Positions 47,022 to 56,040 of a DNA stretch of 64,000 bases are shown here, piece after piece. The DNA comes from Rhodopseudomonas palustris (GTDB taxonomy: Bacteria > Pseudomonadota > Alphaproteobacteria > Rhizobiales > Xanthobacteraceae). The stretch covers positions 744,001-808,000 of the forward strand of contig NZ_CP140155.1 in the NCBI RefSeq assembly GCF_034479375.1, read 5' to 3'. The translations under genes were made by a program, and so were the position numbers. Every line of letters starts with the position of its first letter. The first letter of the stretch is position 1. A model generated the notes under the pieces. That model ran no database searches. It was not told the DNA's origin and saw only the letters and a program-made list of their open reading frames with translations.

Positions 47022-49043
47022 ATGCTTCAACTCTTCCACGCATGGGATGGCCAACATACAGGGCTCGTTGGCCTCGGGCTCGCGCTGTGCTTGCTGGGCG
47101 GCATGGCAGCGGCCGGTGCCCTGCGGTTCACCCGGATTAGTTCTGGGCGAGTGCGTAGGGGCTGGATGATCGCGGCGTGCGTTGCGGTGGGGTGCTGCCT
47201 TGCAAGCGCCCTGACCGTCGGGCTGCTGTTGGCCGTTCCTTCGGAGCCAGCCATTCGTGATGCCGCGCTGGCAATCGTCATCGTGACGATACTCGGTATG
47301 ATGGTGACCGTCGCCATGTCCGTCTGGTCCGGCGCTAAGGGGACTAACAATGTCCGCAGCGCCCTTGGCGAACGCATCATGGTACTCGACGCCGTGGTGC
47401 AGGAAGACTCGCACGGGTTTTGCCTGTTCAGCCCCGATGGGCGGCTGGAGGCCTGGAACGAAGCCTTTCTCGACATCTATGCCATCCCTCCCGGCCAGCC
47501 GCTCGCGGGCGCGCGGCTGGAGGAATTGATCGAAATCCTACGCATCGGCGGCAATCAAATCGCGGACATCGAGCAACTGTCGGAGATCAAAGCCGCGAGC
47601 GCCAGCGGTTCACCGTCTGAAATGATCGTCGAGCTACGCGATGGCCGACATATCAGGCTCGAACTTCGCCCGTTGCCGAACGGCGGCTGGATCGCCAAGC
47701 AGGCGGATGTCACCGACCACAAGATGGCCGAGCAGCGGTTCGCCTATGTCACGCTGCACGATATCGCCACCGGGCTGCCCAATCGCGCGGCGTTCAATCA
47801 GCGGATCGTGCACAGTATGGCGGTCGCCAGCGAGCGGCACGCGAGCTTCGCGGTGATCCGGCTCGGGATCGACCGGTTCAAGGAGATCAATGACGTATTT
47901 GGCCAGTCGGTCGGCGACGCCGTGCTCGCCAGGATGGCGGCGCTGCTGACCGAGACCTGCCACTGGGGTTTTCTCGCGCGGCAGGGCGGTGACGAATTCT
48001 CGATCGTCACGCCGCCGGATCAAGCTGCCGATTCCCTGCAGGCGATCTGCAGCCAGGTCTCGCGGCTTTGCGACGTCGAGTTCGACATCGATGGTCATGT
48101 CATCCGGGTCGGTTCGACCGCCGGCGTTAGCGTCTATCCCCGCGACGGGGACAACGCAGAGACGTTGATCGCGCACGCCGACGTTGCGCTGTATCGGGCC
48201 AAGACCGAGAAGCGAGGTACGGTCTGCCTGTTCGAGCCGGCGATGGATCTGCAAATCCGCGAGAAGCGCGCCCTGCAGCGTGAGCTCGCGATGGCGTTGC
48301 AGAATGCCGAATTCGAGATTCACTACCAGCCACAGGCGACCACGCAAGGGGAGGTCGTCGGCTTCGAGGCGCTGCTGCGCTGGCGTCATCCGGTTCGCGG
48401 GCTGGTGTCGCCGGCGGTGTTCATTCCGCTCGCGGAGGAAACGGGACTGATCGGCGCGATCGACGAATGGGTGCTGCGGAGTGTTTGCGCAGAGGCCGTT
48501 TCGTGGGCCAAGCCGCTCGCGATCGCGGTCAATTTCTCGCCTCTCGACTTCCGGCGTCTGGACGTGCCGGCCTTGATCCTGCAGGTGCTGCTCGAGACAG
48601 GTCTGGAGCCGAAGAGGCTCGAGGTCGAGATCACCGAGGGTGTGCTGATCGATGATTTCGCCGGTGCGATCGCCATCCTGCGCCGGATCAAGAATCTCGG
48701 CGTTCGGGTCGCGATGGACGATTTCGGCGCGGGCTATTCGTCGCTGTCATATCTGCAGTCGTTCCCGTTCGACAAAATCAAGATCGATCAAAGCTTCACC
48801 CGCAAGCTGGACACCAATCCGGATTCTGCGGCGATCATCGAAGCGATCCTCAGCCTCGCCCGCACGCTCAAGCTGCCTGTGATCGCCGAGGGCGTTGAAA
48901 CCGATACCCAGCTCGCCTTCCTCGCTCGCGCCGGTTGCGACGAGGTGCAGGGATATCTGCTCGGCAAGCCGCAACCGATCGCGCATTATCGCGACATGAT
49001 CGGCGGGGCGTGCCGACAGATCGTGCTCGCCCAAGCCGGCTGA
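47022..49043 (+). CDS. Membrane-bound PAS-GGDEF-EAL protein (c-di-GMP turnover)
   Basis: A 673-residue protein. Three N-terminal membrane helices (about residues 14-36, 49-69, 78-100) are followed by a PAS domain (about 120-235, ...EDSHGFCLFSPDGRLEAWNEAF). A GGDEF domain comes next with an intact active site (RQGGDEFSIV near residue 322), then an EAL domain with FEALLRWRHP near residue 448 and DDFGAGYSSLSYLQSFPFDKIKID near residue 566. Both catalytic motifs look complete, so cyclase and phosphodiesterase activity are both possible. ATG 47022. A palindrome ATTCAC-ACA-GTGAAT at 46890-46904 lies upstream. Confidence 0.94.
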   Translation: MLQLFHAWDGQHTGLVGLGLALCLLGGMAAAGALRFTRISSGRVRRGWMIAACVAVGCCLASALTVGLLLAVPSEPAIRDAALAIVIVTILGMMVTVAMSVWSGAKGTNNVRSALGERIMVLDAVVQEDSHGFCLFSPDGRLEAWNEAFLDIYAIPPGQPLAGARLEELIEILRIGGNQIADIEQLSEIKAASASGSPSEMIVELRDGRHIRLELRPLPNGGWIAKQADVTDHKMAEQRFAYVTLHDIATGLPNRAAFNQRIVHSMAVASERHASFAVIRLGIDRFKEINDVFGQSVGDAVLARMAALLTETCHWGFLARQGGDEFSIVTPPDQAADSLQAICSQVSRLCDVEFDIDGHVIRVGSTAGVSVYPRDGDNAETLIAHADVALYRAKTEKRGTVCLFEPAMDLQIREKRALQRELAMALQNAEFEIHYQPQATTQGEVVGFEALLRWRHPVRGLVSPAVFIPLAEETGLIGAIDEWVLRSVCAEAVSWAKPLAIAVNFSPLDFRRLDVPALILQVLLETGLEPKRLEVEITEGVLIDDFAGAIAILRRIKNLGVRVAMDDFGAGYSSLSYLQSFPFDKIKIDQSFTRKLDTNPDSAAIIEAILSLARTLKLPVIAEGVETDTQLAFLARAGCDEVQGYLLGKPQPIAHYRDMIGGACRQIVLAQAG

Positions 49044-49309
49044 GTTCTATTGCGCCGCACAAGATTCTCGCATTCGCGTATCCCGCTTGATGGAATGTCG
49101 TCGGGCGGACATCGTTTCTCCGGATCGGACACGCGCAATTGTGCGTCCCGGCCTTGCTCCTCGCGCGGCAGTGTTTTTATATGCATTCCCGCATATGGCG
49201 GGTCCCGAATCCACTCCGCGTCGCCGCTGCGAGGATACTCGCAGGTGTCGGGGTTTCCGCGTCATCTCCCGGCCAACAGCTATCCGAAAATCAGAACAAG
49301 AGGTTCACG

Positions 49310-50740
49310 ATGGTCAACCGCATGCAATTCTACATCGACGGCGCCTGGGTCGATCCGGTCGTCAAGAAGTCGACGCCGGTCGTCAATCCGGCGACCGAGG
49401 ACGCGATGTATGAGGTTGCACTCGGCTCCAAGGCCGACGTCGACAAGGCGGTCGCCGCCGCCAGGCGCGCGTTCGAAACCTTCTCGCAAACCAGCCGTGA
49501 AGAGCGCATCGCGCTGCTGGAGAAGATCGTCGCGATCTACAAGGGCCGGATGAAGGAGATCGGCGCCGCCGTCTCCGACGAGATGGGCGCGCCGCTGCCG
49601 ATGGCGGAGAAGATGCAGGCCGGCGCCGGCCTCGGCCACATCATGTCGACGCTCGACGTGCTGAAGAACTACGCGTTCGAGGAGCCGATGGGCTCGGCGG
49701 TGATCGTGCGCGAGCCGATCGGCGTCATCGGCATGATCACGCCGTGGAACTGGCCGCTGAACCAGATCGCCTGCAAGGTCGCGCCCGCGCTCGCTGCCGG
49801 CTGCACCATGATCCTGAAGCCGTCCGAATTCACCCCGACCTCGGCTTTGATTTTTGCCGAGATCCTGCATGAAGCCGGCGTGCCGAAGGGCGTGTTCAAT
49901 CTCGTCAACGGCCTAGGCCCGGAGGTCGGCGCGGCGATGAGCGAACATCCGGACATCGACATGATCTCGTTCACCGGTTCGACCCGCGCCGGCATCGACG
50001 TCGCCCAGCGCGCGGCGCCGACCGTGAAGCGCGTCAGCCAGGAACTCGGCGGCAAGTCGCCGAACGTCATCCTCGACGACGCCGACCTCACCAAGGCGGT
50101 GACCGGCGGCGTGATGCACATGTTCAACAACTCCGGCCAGTCCTGCAACGCGCCGAGCCGGATGATCGTGCCGCTGTCGAAGATGAAGGAGGTCGCGGCG
50201 ATCGCCAAGGGCGTCGCCGAGAAGACCAAGGCCGGTGATCCGCGTGGCGACGGCACCACGATCGGTCCGGTGGTCAATCGCGGCCAGTGGGACAAGATCC
50301 AGGCGCTGATCAACAAGGGCATCGAGGAAGGCGCGACGCTGGTCGCCGGCGGCCCCGGCCTGCCGGAAGGCGTCAACAAGGGCTTCTATGTCCGCCCGAC
50401 GGTGTTCGCCGACGTCACCGACAACATGACCATCGCGCGCGAAGAAATCTTCGGGCCGGTGCTGGTGATCATGGGTGCCAAGGACGAGGACGAGGCGGTC
50501 AAGCTCGCCAACGACACGCCGTATGGTCTGGCCGGCTACGTCTCGGCCGGTTCGGTCGAGCGTGCCCGCAAGGTCGGCCGGCAGATCCGCGCCGGCAACG
50601 TCAATCTGCAGGGCGTGCCGAACGAACGCACCGCGCCGTTCGGCGGCTACAAGCAGTCCGGCAACGGCCGCGAGTGGGGAAAGTTCGGCCTCGAGGAATA
50701 TCTCGAGGTCAAGGCGATCGCGGGCTTCAACGCGGCGTGA
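49310..50740 (+). CDS. NAD(P)-dependent aldehyde dehydrogenase
   Basis: A 476-residue ALDH-superfamily enzyme. PWNWPLNQIACKVAPALAAGCTMILKPSEFTP contains the cofactor-binding Asn and Lys. SFTGSTRAGIDVAQRA gives the Rossmann loop, SQELGGKSPN the general-base Glu (about residue 245), and NNSGQSCNAPSRM the nucleophilic Cys (about residue 279). EEIFGPVLVI and PFGGYKQSGNGREWG mark the C-terminal half. ATG 49310 begins MVNRMQFYIDGAWV, the family start. An IlvD/Edd-type dehydratase lies downstream, so both may serve oxidative sugar-acid or aldehyde metabolism; that link is tentative because a hairpin lies between them. Confidence 0.94.
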   Translation: MVNRMQFYIDGAWVDPVVKKSTPVVNPATEDAMYEVALGSKADVDKAVAAARRAFETFSQTSREERIALLEKIVAIYKGRMKEIGAAVSDEMGAPLPMAEKMQAGAGLGHIMSTLDVLKNYAFEEPMGSAVIVREPIGVIGMITPWNWPLNQIACKVAPALAAGCTMILKPSEFTPTSALIFAEILHEAGVPKGVFNLVNGLGPEVGAAMSEHPDIDMISFTGSTRAGIDVAQRAAPTVKRVSQELGGKSPNVILDDADLTKAVTGGVMHMFNNSGQSCNAPSRMIVPLSKMKEVAAIAKGVAEKTKAGDPRGDGTTIGPVVNRGQWDKIQALINKGIEEGATLVAGGPGLPEGVNKGFYVRPTVFADVTDNMTIAREEIFGPVLVIMGAKDEDEAVKLANDTPYGLAGYVSAGSVERARKVGRQIRAGNVNLQGVPNERTAPFGGYKQSGNGREWGKFGLEEYLEVKAIAGFNAA

Positions 50741-50770
50741 AGGCTGCTTCAATCGCTTGAATTACATTCA

Positions 50771-50796
50771 CGCCGGGACGGTTCTCTGTCCCGGCG
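50771..50796 (+). terminator. Hairpin terminator after the aldehyde dehydrogenase
   Basis: CGCCGGGAC (50771-50779) pairs with GTCCCGGCG (50788-50796) around an 8-base loop, followed by GTTTC. The T-run is short. Confidence 0.55.
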
Positions 50797-50941
50797 GTTT
50801 CATGTCGGGCGCCTGTTTTCGTGAATACGTCCCGCATGCCCGTCGGTATTCGTCCGAGTAGATGCTGCGTGAGGTCGCCGTTAAGGGTCTTGGGCTGCGT
50901 CCATTCCGGGACGCGATCGATTCGACCGACCAGGGCCTCGC

Positions 50942-51046
50942 ATGAACACGCCGGTTTCCAACGACTACCGAAGGCAGTTCCTGACGATCGGCTTCAGCGG
51001 CGCTGCGATTTTCGTCGCATTGTTCGTCGCCAAGATGATCACCTGA
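50942..51046 (+). CDS. 34-residue single-pass membrane microprotein, hypothetical
   Basis: ATG 50942 opens a 34-codon frame: a polar start (MNTPVSNDYRRQ) followed by one hydrophobic helix (FSGAAIFVALFVA) and a short KMIT end. It stops at TGA 51044-51046, 59 bases before the dehydratase start. Codon third positions are G/C-rich like the neighbours, and AGGG lies about 6 bases upstream as a ribosome site. The layout is typical of small regulatory or subunit membrane peptides. It is too short for homology-free certainty. Confidence 0.45.
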   Translation: MNTPVSNDYRRQFLTIGFSGAAIFVALFVAKMIT

Positions 51047-51105
51047 CCCGCTGCGATTGACATCGTCGGAGGTGGTCTCCTAACTGCTGCGACCCAGGCA
51101 GCGGG

Positions 51106-52821
51106 ATGGACATGGCCGACGGATTGCGCAAGGGACTGACCAGTTACGGCGACGCCGGCTTCTCGCTGTTCCTGCGCAAGGCCTTCATCAAGGCGATGGG
51201 CTATTCAGACGACGCGCTGGAGCGGCCGATCGTCGGCATCACCAACACCCACAGCGACTACAATCCGTGCCACGGCAACGTGCCGCAGATCCTCGAGGCG
51301 GTGAAGCGCGGCGTGATGCTGGCGGGCGCGATGCCGATGGTGTTTCCGACCATCTCGATCGCCGAGAGTTTTGCGCATCCGACCTCGATGTACTTGCGCA
51401 ATCTGATGGCGATGGACACCGAGGAGATGATCCGCGCCCAGCCGATGGATGCGGTGGTGGTGATCGGCGGCTGCGACAAGACGCTGCCGGCGCAGATCAT
51501 GGCCGCGGTGTCGGCCGATCTGCCGACGGTGGTGATCCCGGTCGGGCCGATGGTGGTCGGCCATCACAAGGGTGAAGTGCTCGGCGCCTGCACCGACTGT
51601 CGGCGGCTGTGGGCGAAATATCGCGCCGGCGAGATCGACGAGGTGGAGATCGAAGCGGTCAACGGCCGGCTGGCGCCGTCGGTCGGCACTTGCATGGTGA
51701 TGGGCACGGCCTCGACGATGGCGTGTCTCACCGAGGCGATGGGCCTGTCGCTGCCGATGAGCGCGACGATCCCCGCGCCGCATGCCGAGCGCTTCCGCTC
51801 CGCCGAGGCCAGTGGTCGCGTCGCCGCCGCAATGGCGAAGGCCAAGGGGCCGAAGCCGAGCGAACTGCTGACGCCCGCCGCGTTCCGCAACGCGCAGGTG
51901 GTGCTGCAGGCGATCGGCGGCTCGACTAACGGGCTGATTCATCTCACCGCGATCGCCGGCCGCGTGCCGTACCGGATCGACCTCGACGACTTCGACCGGA
52001 TCGGCCGCGACGTGCCGGTGCTGGTCGATCTGAAGCCGTCGGGCGATCACTACATGGAACACTTCCACCACGCCGGCGGCGTGCCGACGCTGATGGCGCA
52101 GCTCGGTGAACTGATCGATCTCGATGCCGGGACCGTCAGCGGTGCGACGCTCCGCGAGGTGGTGGCGCAGGCCGAACACGTGCCGGGGCAGGACGTGATC
52201 CGATCGCGCGACAATCCGATCCGGCGCGAGGGTGGGCTCGCAATGCTCACCGGCAATCTGGCGCCGCGTGGCGCGGTGATCAAGCATTCGGCGGCGTCGC
52301 AGCACTTGATGCAGCATACCGGTCGCGCCGTGGCGTTCTCCTCGGTCGAGGACATGGCGTTGCGGATCGACGATCCCGATCTCGACGTTGCGGCCGACGA
52401 CGTGCTGGTGCTGCGCAATGCCGGGCCGCGCGGCGCGCCGGGCATGCCGGAGGCGGGCTATCTGCCGATCCCGATGAAGCTGGCGCGGGCGGGCGTCAAG
52501 GACATGGTGCGCATTTCGGACGCGCGGATGAGCGGCACCGCGTTCGGCACCATCGTGCTGCACATCACGCCGGAGAGCGCGGATGGCGGGCCGCTGGCGC
52601 TGGTGGAGAACGGCGACCGCATCCGGCTCGACGTCGCGGCGCGCCGGATCGACCTGCTGGTCGACGACGCGGAATTGTCGCGCCGCCGCGCTGCACTGCC
52701 ATCATCTGCGACGGCGCGGCCGCCGCGCGGCTATGCGCAACTGTTTCACGATGCGATCTTGCAGGCAGACGAAGGCTGCGATTTCGATTTTCTCACCGCG
52801 GCGGGACGCAGCGAACGCTGA
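51106..52821 (+). CDS. IlvD/Edd family dehydratase (sugar-acid or dihydroxy-acid dehydratase)
   Basis: A 571-residue Fe-S dehydratase. Candidate cluster and metal ligands are the Cys residues of NTHSDYNPCHGNVPQ, GGCDKTLPAQIMAA and GTCMVMGTASTMACL. RMSGTAFGTIVLHITPES near the C-terminus is the second family signature. The NTHSDYNPCHGN opening and the 571-residue length resemble sugar-acid dehydratases (arabinonate/gluconate type) as much as IlvD of branched-chain amino acid synthesis. The start is ATG 51106 (ATG 51112 possible). It converges on cowN. Substrate uncertain. Confidence 0.9.
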   Translation: MDMADGLRKGLTSYGDAGFSLFLRKAFIKAMGYSDDALERPIVGITNTHSDYNPCHGNVPQILEAVKRGVMLAGAMPMVFPTISIAESFAHPTSMYLRNLMAMDTEEMIRAQPMDAVVVIGGCDKTLPAQIMAAVSADLPTVVIPVGPMVVGHHKGEVLGACTDCRRLWAKYRAGEIDEVEIEAVNGRLAPSVGTCMVMGTASTMACLTEAMGLSLPMSATIPAPHAERFRSAEASGRVAAAMAKAKGPKPSELLTPAAFRNAQVVLQAIGGSTNGLIHLTAIAGRVPYRIDLDDFDRIGRDVPVLVDLKPSGDHYMEHFHHAGGVPTLMAQLGELIDLDAGTVSGATLREVVAQAEHVPGQDVIRSRDNPIRREGGLAMLTGNLAPRGAVIKHSAASQHLMQHTGRAVAFSSVEDMALRIDDPDLDVAADDVLVLRNAGPRGAPGMPEAGYLPIPMKLARAGVKDMVRISDARMSGTAFGTIVLHITPESADGGPLALVENGDRIRLDVAARRIDLLVDDAELSRRRAALPSSATARPPRGYAQLFHDAILQADEGCDFDFLTAAGRSER

Positions 52822-52834
52822 GCGCATCGCGCGC

Positions 52835-53113
52835 TCACATCAGCGTCACTTCCAGTTCTTCCAGCATCGCCAGCGTTTCGAGGTCGCCGTTGTCCTCGAG
52901 CAGCTCGCGCAGCGTCGGCAGATAGTTGTGCAGCACGCGCAGATCGTCGAGGCCCTGCTTCTCGCGCAGCTCGATGCGCTTCTGGGCGAAGTAGGCCCAG
53001 AACGGATTCTCCGCGGCATCGATGTGTTTCTGCAATCGCGCCATCACGCGTTCCGATCGAACCTCCCAGTTGGAGTTCTTGAAGCTGACATAGCGATCGA
53101 ACGAACCCGACAT
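52835..53113 (-). CDS. cowN: CowN-type nitrogenase CO-protection protein
   Basis: A 92-residue soluble protein: [18 protein letters not shown] start, then [17 protein letters not shown] and [22 protein letters not shown]. This pattern (DRYVSF, NPFWxYF, DDLxxLHxYxxxLRE) is the one I recognise as CowN, which sustains N2-dependent growth when low CO is present by protecting nitrogenase. Start ATG 53113 has GGAG six bases upstream. A consensus -24/-12 promoter lies 35 bases upstream, as expected for a nif-type gene. No nif structural genes are in the window. The homology was assigned from memory, not by search. Confidence 0.75.
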   Translation of the reverse strand: MSGSFDRYVSFKNSNWEVRSERVMARLQKHIDAAENPFWAYFAQKRIELREKQGLDDLRVLHNYLPTLRELLEDNGDLETLAMLEELEVTLM

Positions 53114-53147
53114 TCCATACTCCAGAGCAGCGATAGAGGGCTGTGCA

Positions 53148-53163
53148 AGCAAGCGACATGCCA
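53148..53163 (-). promoter_or_regulatory. Sigma-54 (-24/-12) promoter of cowN
   Basis: Read on the minus strand: TGGCATGTCGCTTGCT, matching TGGCAYG-N4-TTGCW with the invariant GG and GC exactly 10 bases apart. The GC lies about 37 bases upstream of the cowN ATG, placing the transcript start near 53137. No TGT-N10-ACA activator site was found within about 150 bases upstream. Confidence 0.75.
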
Positions 53164-53264
53164 TGGACCGAGGTCGATCTCGTCTGCGCATTTTGCTCGT
53201 CGATGTCGGCGCGGGGCGAGGTGGTTCGTCTTGGATTCGACGTCCACGATCCGGAGGAAACGCC

Positions 53265-53960
53265 ATGAGCCTGAAACCCGCCGCTGAACTCGCCCGTCTC
53301 GGCGAAGCCCGCTATCCCAACGAAAGCGCTGAATATCGCCGCGCCCGCATCGCGTTGCTCGCCGAGGAGATCGAACTGCGCCGGCACATCGAGCGGGTCG
53401 CCGAGCAGCGCCGGCAGTTGCCGCCGGGCGGCGAGGTGACCAGATCCTACGCCTTCGAGGGGGAGGGGGGCCGCAGCGACTTCGCCGGGCTGTTTGGCGA
53501 CAAGCCGACATTGGTCGTCTACAGCTACATGTTCGGCCCGCAGCGCGCCGAGCCGTGCCCGATGTGCACGTCGCTGCTCAGCGCCTGGGACGGCGAGGTG
53601 CCGGACATCACCCAGCGGGTGGCGCTGGCGATCGTCGCCCGGTCGCCGATCGAACGGCTGGTCGCGTTCAAGCGCGCGCGGGGCTGGCAGCACCTGCCGC
53701 TGTTCACCGACCTTTCGGGCGACTACAGCCGCGACTATCACGGCCTGATGCCGGACGGCGGCGACGATGCGGCGTTCAACGTGTTCAGCCGCCGCGACGG
53801 CACCATTCGGCACTTCTGGGGCGGCGAAATGTTCGCCACCAGCGCCGACCCCGGCCAGGACCCGCGCGGCGCGCCGGATCTGATGCCGCTGTGGACCATT
53901 CTCGACGCCACGCCGGAGGGGCGGGGAACCGACTGGTATCCGAAGCTCAGCTACGGCTGA
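53265..53960 (+). CDS. DUF899 family thioredoxin-fold protein
   Basis: A 231-residue protein. After a charged helical N-terminus ([29 protein letters not shown]) comes a thioredoxin-like core with [29 protein letters not shown]; the CPMC pair marks possible redox Cys. [34 protein letters not shown] is characteristic of DUF899. Function is unestablished; a dithiol-disulfide oxidoreductase is the usual guess. It is divergent from cowN with a 151-base gap. ATG 53265 follows GGAGGAAACGCC. Confidence 0.85.
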   Translation: MSLKPAAELARLGEARYPNESAEYRRARIALLAEEIELRRHIERVAEQRRQLPPGGEVTRSYAFEGEGGRSDFAGLFGDKPTLVVYSYMFGPQRAEPCPMCTSLLSAWDGEVPDITQRVALAIVARSPIERLVAFKRARGWQHLPLFTDLSGDYSRDYHGLMPDGGDDAAFNVFSRRDGTIRHFWGGEMFATSADPGQDPRGAPDLMPLWTILDATPEGRGTDWYPKLSYG

Positions 53961-54325
53961 GTCGGCCCGGGAGTGCCGGTGGGGGGCCGTCCAGACCGGA
54001 TCGGGCAGATTTTTTTGCCGAGGCGGCCGGCCATCCGGGCGCCCGGTCAGACTACGAGGGGCATGCCGGCGGCGGGCTTCGGGACGCCATCCGAATACCG
54101 CCGACTTTCCCGAACTTCAAATAAGATGCTGATATTGCTGAGTATACCCTCCGCGGGGAATGGTAACCAACCATTAACCATCCCGGCGCATGGTCGATTT
54201 CTGAACCGGTTAAGCGGCATTTAACTCAAACCCGCCTTAATCGCGCTCCTCTCTTCTGCCACATCGTTATGCGGATTTTCGGTTGAAGCACCGCAGGCAA
54301 TGGGGCAAGTCTGGATGCTGAACGA
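53961..54325. other. Intergenic region with CtrA-type site, no gene
   Basis: 365 bases without a credible reading frame. The right half (54160-54260) turns AT-rich and contains repeated TTAA(C) words, including the full CtrA-type site at 54210-54224 and single TTAACC and CTTAA words. The promoter of the DUF2778 gene is presumably here. Confidence 0.55.
54210..54224. promoter_or_regulatory. CtrA-type binding site TTAA-N7-TTAAC
   Basis: TTAA (54210-54213), seven bases GCGGCAT, TTAA (54221-54224) followed by C. This is an exact match to the CtrA full-site consensus of alphaproteobacteria, 102 bases upstream of the DUF2778 gene start. It suggests cell-cycle-linked expression. Confidence 0.6.
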
Positions 54326-55524
54326 ATGAGTGTCGGTACCGGGGCGCGTAAACTGCCCAACCATCGTGGGGCCCGCTACATGGGTTTTCGGAAGTCGCTC
54401 GGCGCGATTGCAATCGCGCTGCCGGTGATAGGCTGCGTCTGGACGGTGTATGCCAACACCGTGGGCGCGAGCATCTATCCCAGCGCACCTGGGGCAACGA
54501 GCCCGCCAGCCCCCCGGAGGCTCGTCCCGAGCGCCTCGATTTCGCCTCGCGTTTCGCGCCGCTGGCCGCAGCGGCGGCGAATGCGCCCCAACAGATGGCG
54601 CATCTCGCCCTGAAAAACGCCATGGCCAAACAGGGCGCTGCGCCGGTGCAGGTCGCCTCCGCCGATCCCGGCGATGTCCCCGTCACCTCCAGCGTCCAGG
54701 CCGCCAACGCCGCGGCGCCGCAGTCCAAATCCGGCCACCGCTATTACGCCCTGCTCGACGCCAATTATTCGTTCGGTTTCGAGCCCGACAGGTTCAGGCC
54801 CGTCGCAAATAATTCTGGCGAGCCCGCCGTTGCCGACGAGGCCGGCAAAGCGGCAGCGGCCGCGGCGACGAAACTCGCGATGGCGGTGCCGATGCCGCCG
54901 GAGCGCAAATCCGCTTCATCCCGCGTTTCGCCCGGTCCGACCCGCAACCCGTTCAGCCAGGAAGCACTGGTGGCCCGCGCCAAGGCCGCGCTGATGGCGG
55001 CGAAGGCGGAGAGCAAGTCGAACTTCTTCGAAAAGCTGTTCGGCAAGCCGGACGCTCCGGCGCTGGCTTATGCTTCGGCCGAAGCCGGCGTCACCAGCAC
55101 CGGCGAGCCGCGCGATCCCGCGTTCAGCCCGTCCGACGACGACCGCTACACCGCGGTCTACGACATCACCGCCAAGACCGTGTACATGCCGGACGGCAGC
55201 AAGCTCGAGGCGCATTCGGGCCTTGGTCCGAAGATGGACGATCCGCGCCACGTCAACGTCCGGATGCACGGCGCCACGCCGCCTCACATCTACGACATGA
55301 AGATGCGCGAGGCGCTGTTCCACGGCGTCGCGGCGATCCGGCTGACGCCGGTCGGCGGCGAGGACATGATCCACGGCCGCACCGGCCTGCTGGCGCACAG
55401 CTACATGCTCGGCCCGCGCGGCGACTCCAATGGCTGCGTCTCGTTCAAGGACTACAACGCCTTCCTGCAGGCGTTCAGACGCGGTGAGGTCAAGCGCCTC
55501 GTCGTCGTCGGCAGCATGACCTGA
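54326..55524 (+). pseudogene. DUF2778 domain protein, N-terminal anchor and domain in different frames (single-base frameshift)
   Basis: The N-terminal part from ATG 54326 has a membrane anchor/signal (LGAIAIALPVIGCVWTVYANTVGASIYP), then runs out of frame as Arg/Pro-rich peptide to 54613. The -1 frame carries the rest: PEARPERLDFASRFAPL, then to 55524 a DUF2778 domain with YTAVYDITAKTVYMPDGSKLEAHSGLG, HIYDMKMREALFHGVAAIRLTP and GDSNGCVSFKDYNAFLQAF, the His/Cys arrangement of L,D-transpeptidase-like folds. The frames join naturally at the C6 run 54510-54515, where one lost C would explain it. It may be a real inactivation, slippage-expressed, or a sequencing error. Without repair, translation from an internal start (ATG 54595) would lack export. 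Confidence 0.7.
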
Positions 55525-55654
55525 CGGGTGCAGCGCGGCGACCGGACGGTCGCGCGGGTGCTTCGTCGATTGTCTCGTCTTCACAATGTGTGATCAGCGC
55601 GTCCGGAACTTCTGCCGGACGCCGGGGATTGGTCGATCTCATGGAGGATCGACG

Positions 55655-55969
55655 ATGCCCTTTCGAACCATCACCGGCGTAGTTGCGTTCGCCACGCTGC
55701 TCGGCAGTGGCGCGGCTCTGGCTCAGGAGCAGGGGACCGAGGCGCAACGTCAGGCCTGCATGCCGGATGCGTTTCGGCTGTGCAGCCAGTTCATCCCCGA
55801 CTCGTCCCGGATCGAGCAATGCCTGCGCGCCTCCGGGCCGCGGCTGAGCCAGGCCTGCTACGTGGTGTTCAATCCGCCGCAGGAGCAGCGCGCGCCGGTC
55901 CGCACGGTGCGTCGTCAGATCCAGCCAGCCGAGCCGCAGCGGCGGTTCCGGGATTTCGACGACGAGTAA
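55655..55969 (+). CDS. Small secreted cysteine-containing protein, hypothetical
   Basis: A 104-residue protein with a signal peptide (RTITGVVAFATLLGSGAALA, cleavage near ALA-QE). Four Cys lie in the mature core (QACMPDAFRLCSQFIP...QCLRASGPRLSQACYVVF), spaced to form two disulfides, and a basic tail rich in Arg and Gln follows. Proteins of this pattern are frequent in Bradyrhizobium relatives without known function. ATG 55655 has GGAGGATCGACG upstream. A strong hairpin follows the stop. Confidence 0.75.
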   Translation: MPFRTITGVVAFATLLGSGAALAQEQGTEAQRQACMPDAFRLCSQFIPDSSRIEQCLRASGPRLSQACYVVFNPPQEQRAPVRTVRRQIQPAEPQRRFRDFDDE

Positions 55970-56001
55970 GCAAGAAGGCCCGACGGTCGTTCCAGAAGGG
56001 C

Positions 56002-56029
56002 CGCGGCGGAGCCACCAAGCTCCGCCGCG
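56002..56029. terminator. Bidirectional hairpin terminator
   Basis: CGCGGCGGAGC (56002-56012) and GCTCCGCCGCG (56019-56029), perfect 11-base arms with a 6-base loop, between convergent stops at 55969 and 56041. Confidence 0.7.
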
Positions 56030-56040
56030 CCGTCAGAGGC

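Noticed and set aside
53144..53160. TGT-N11-ACA resembling a NifA upstream activator site near cowN
   Set aside because: The spacing is 11, not 10, and it overlaps the -24/-12 promoter itself, where an enhancer site would not function normally.
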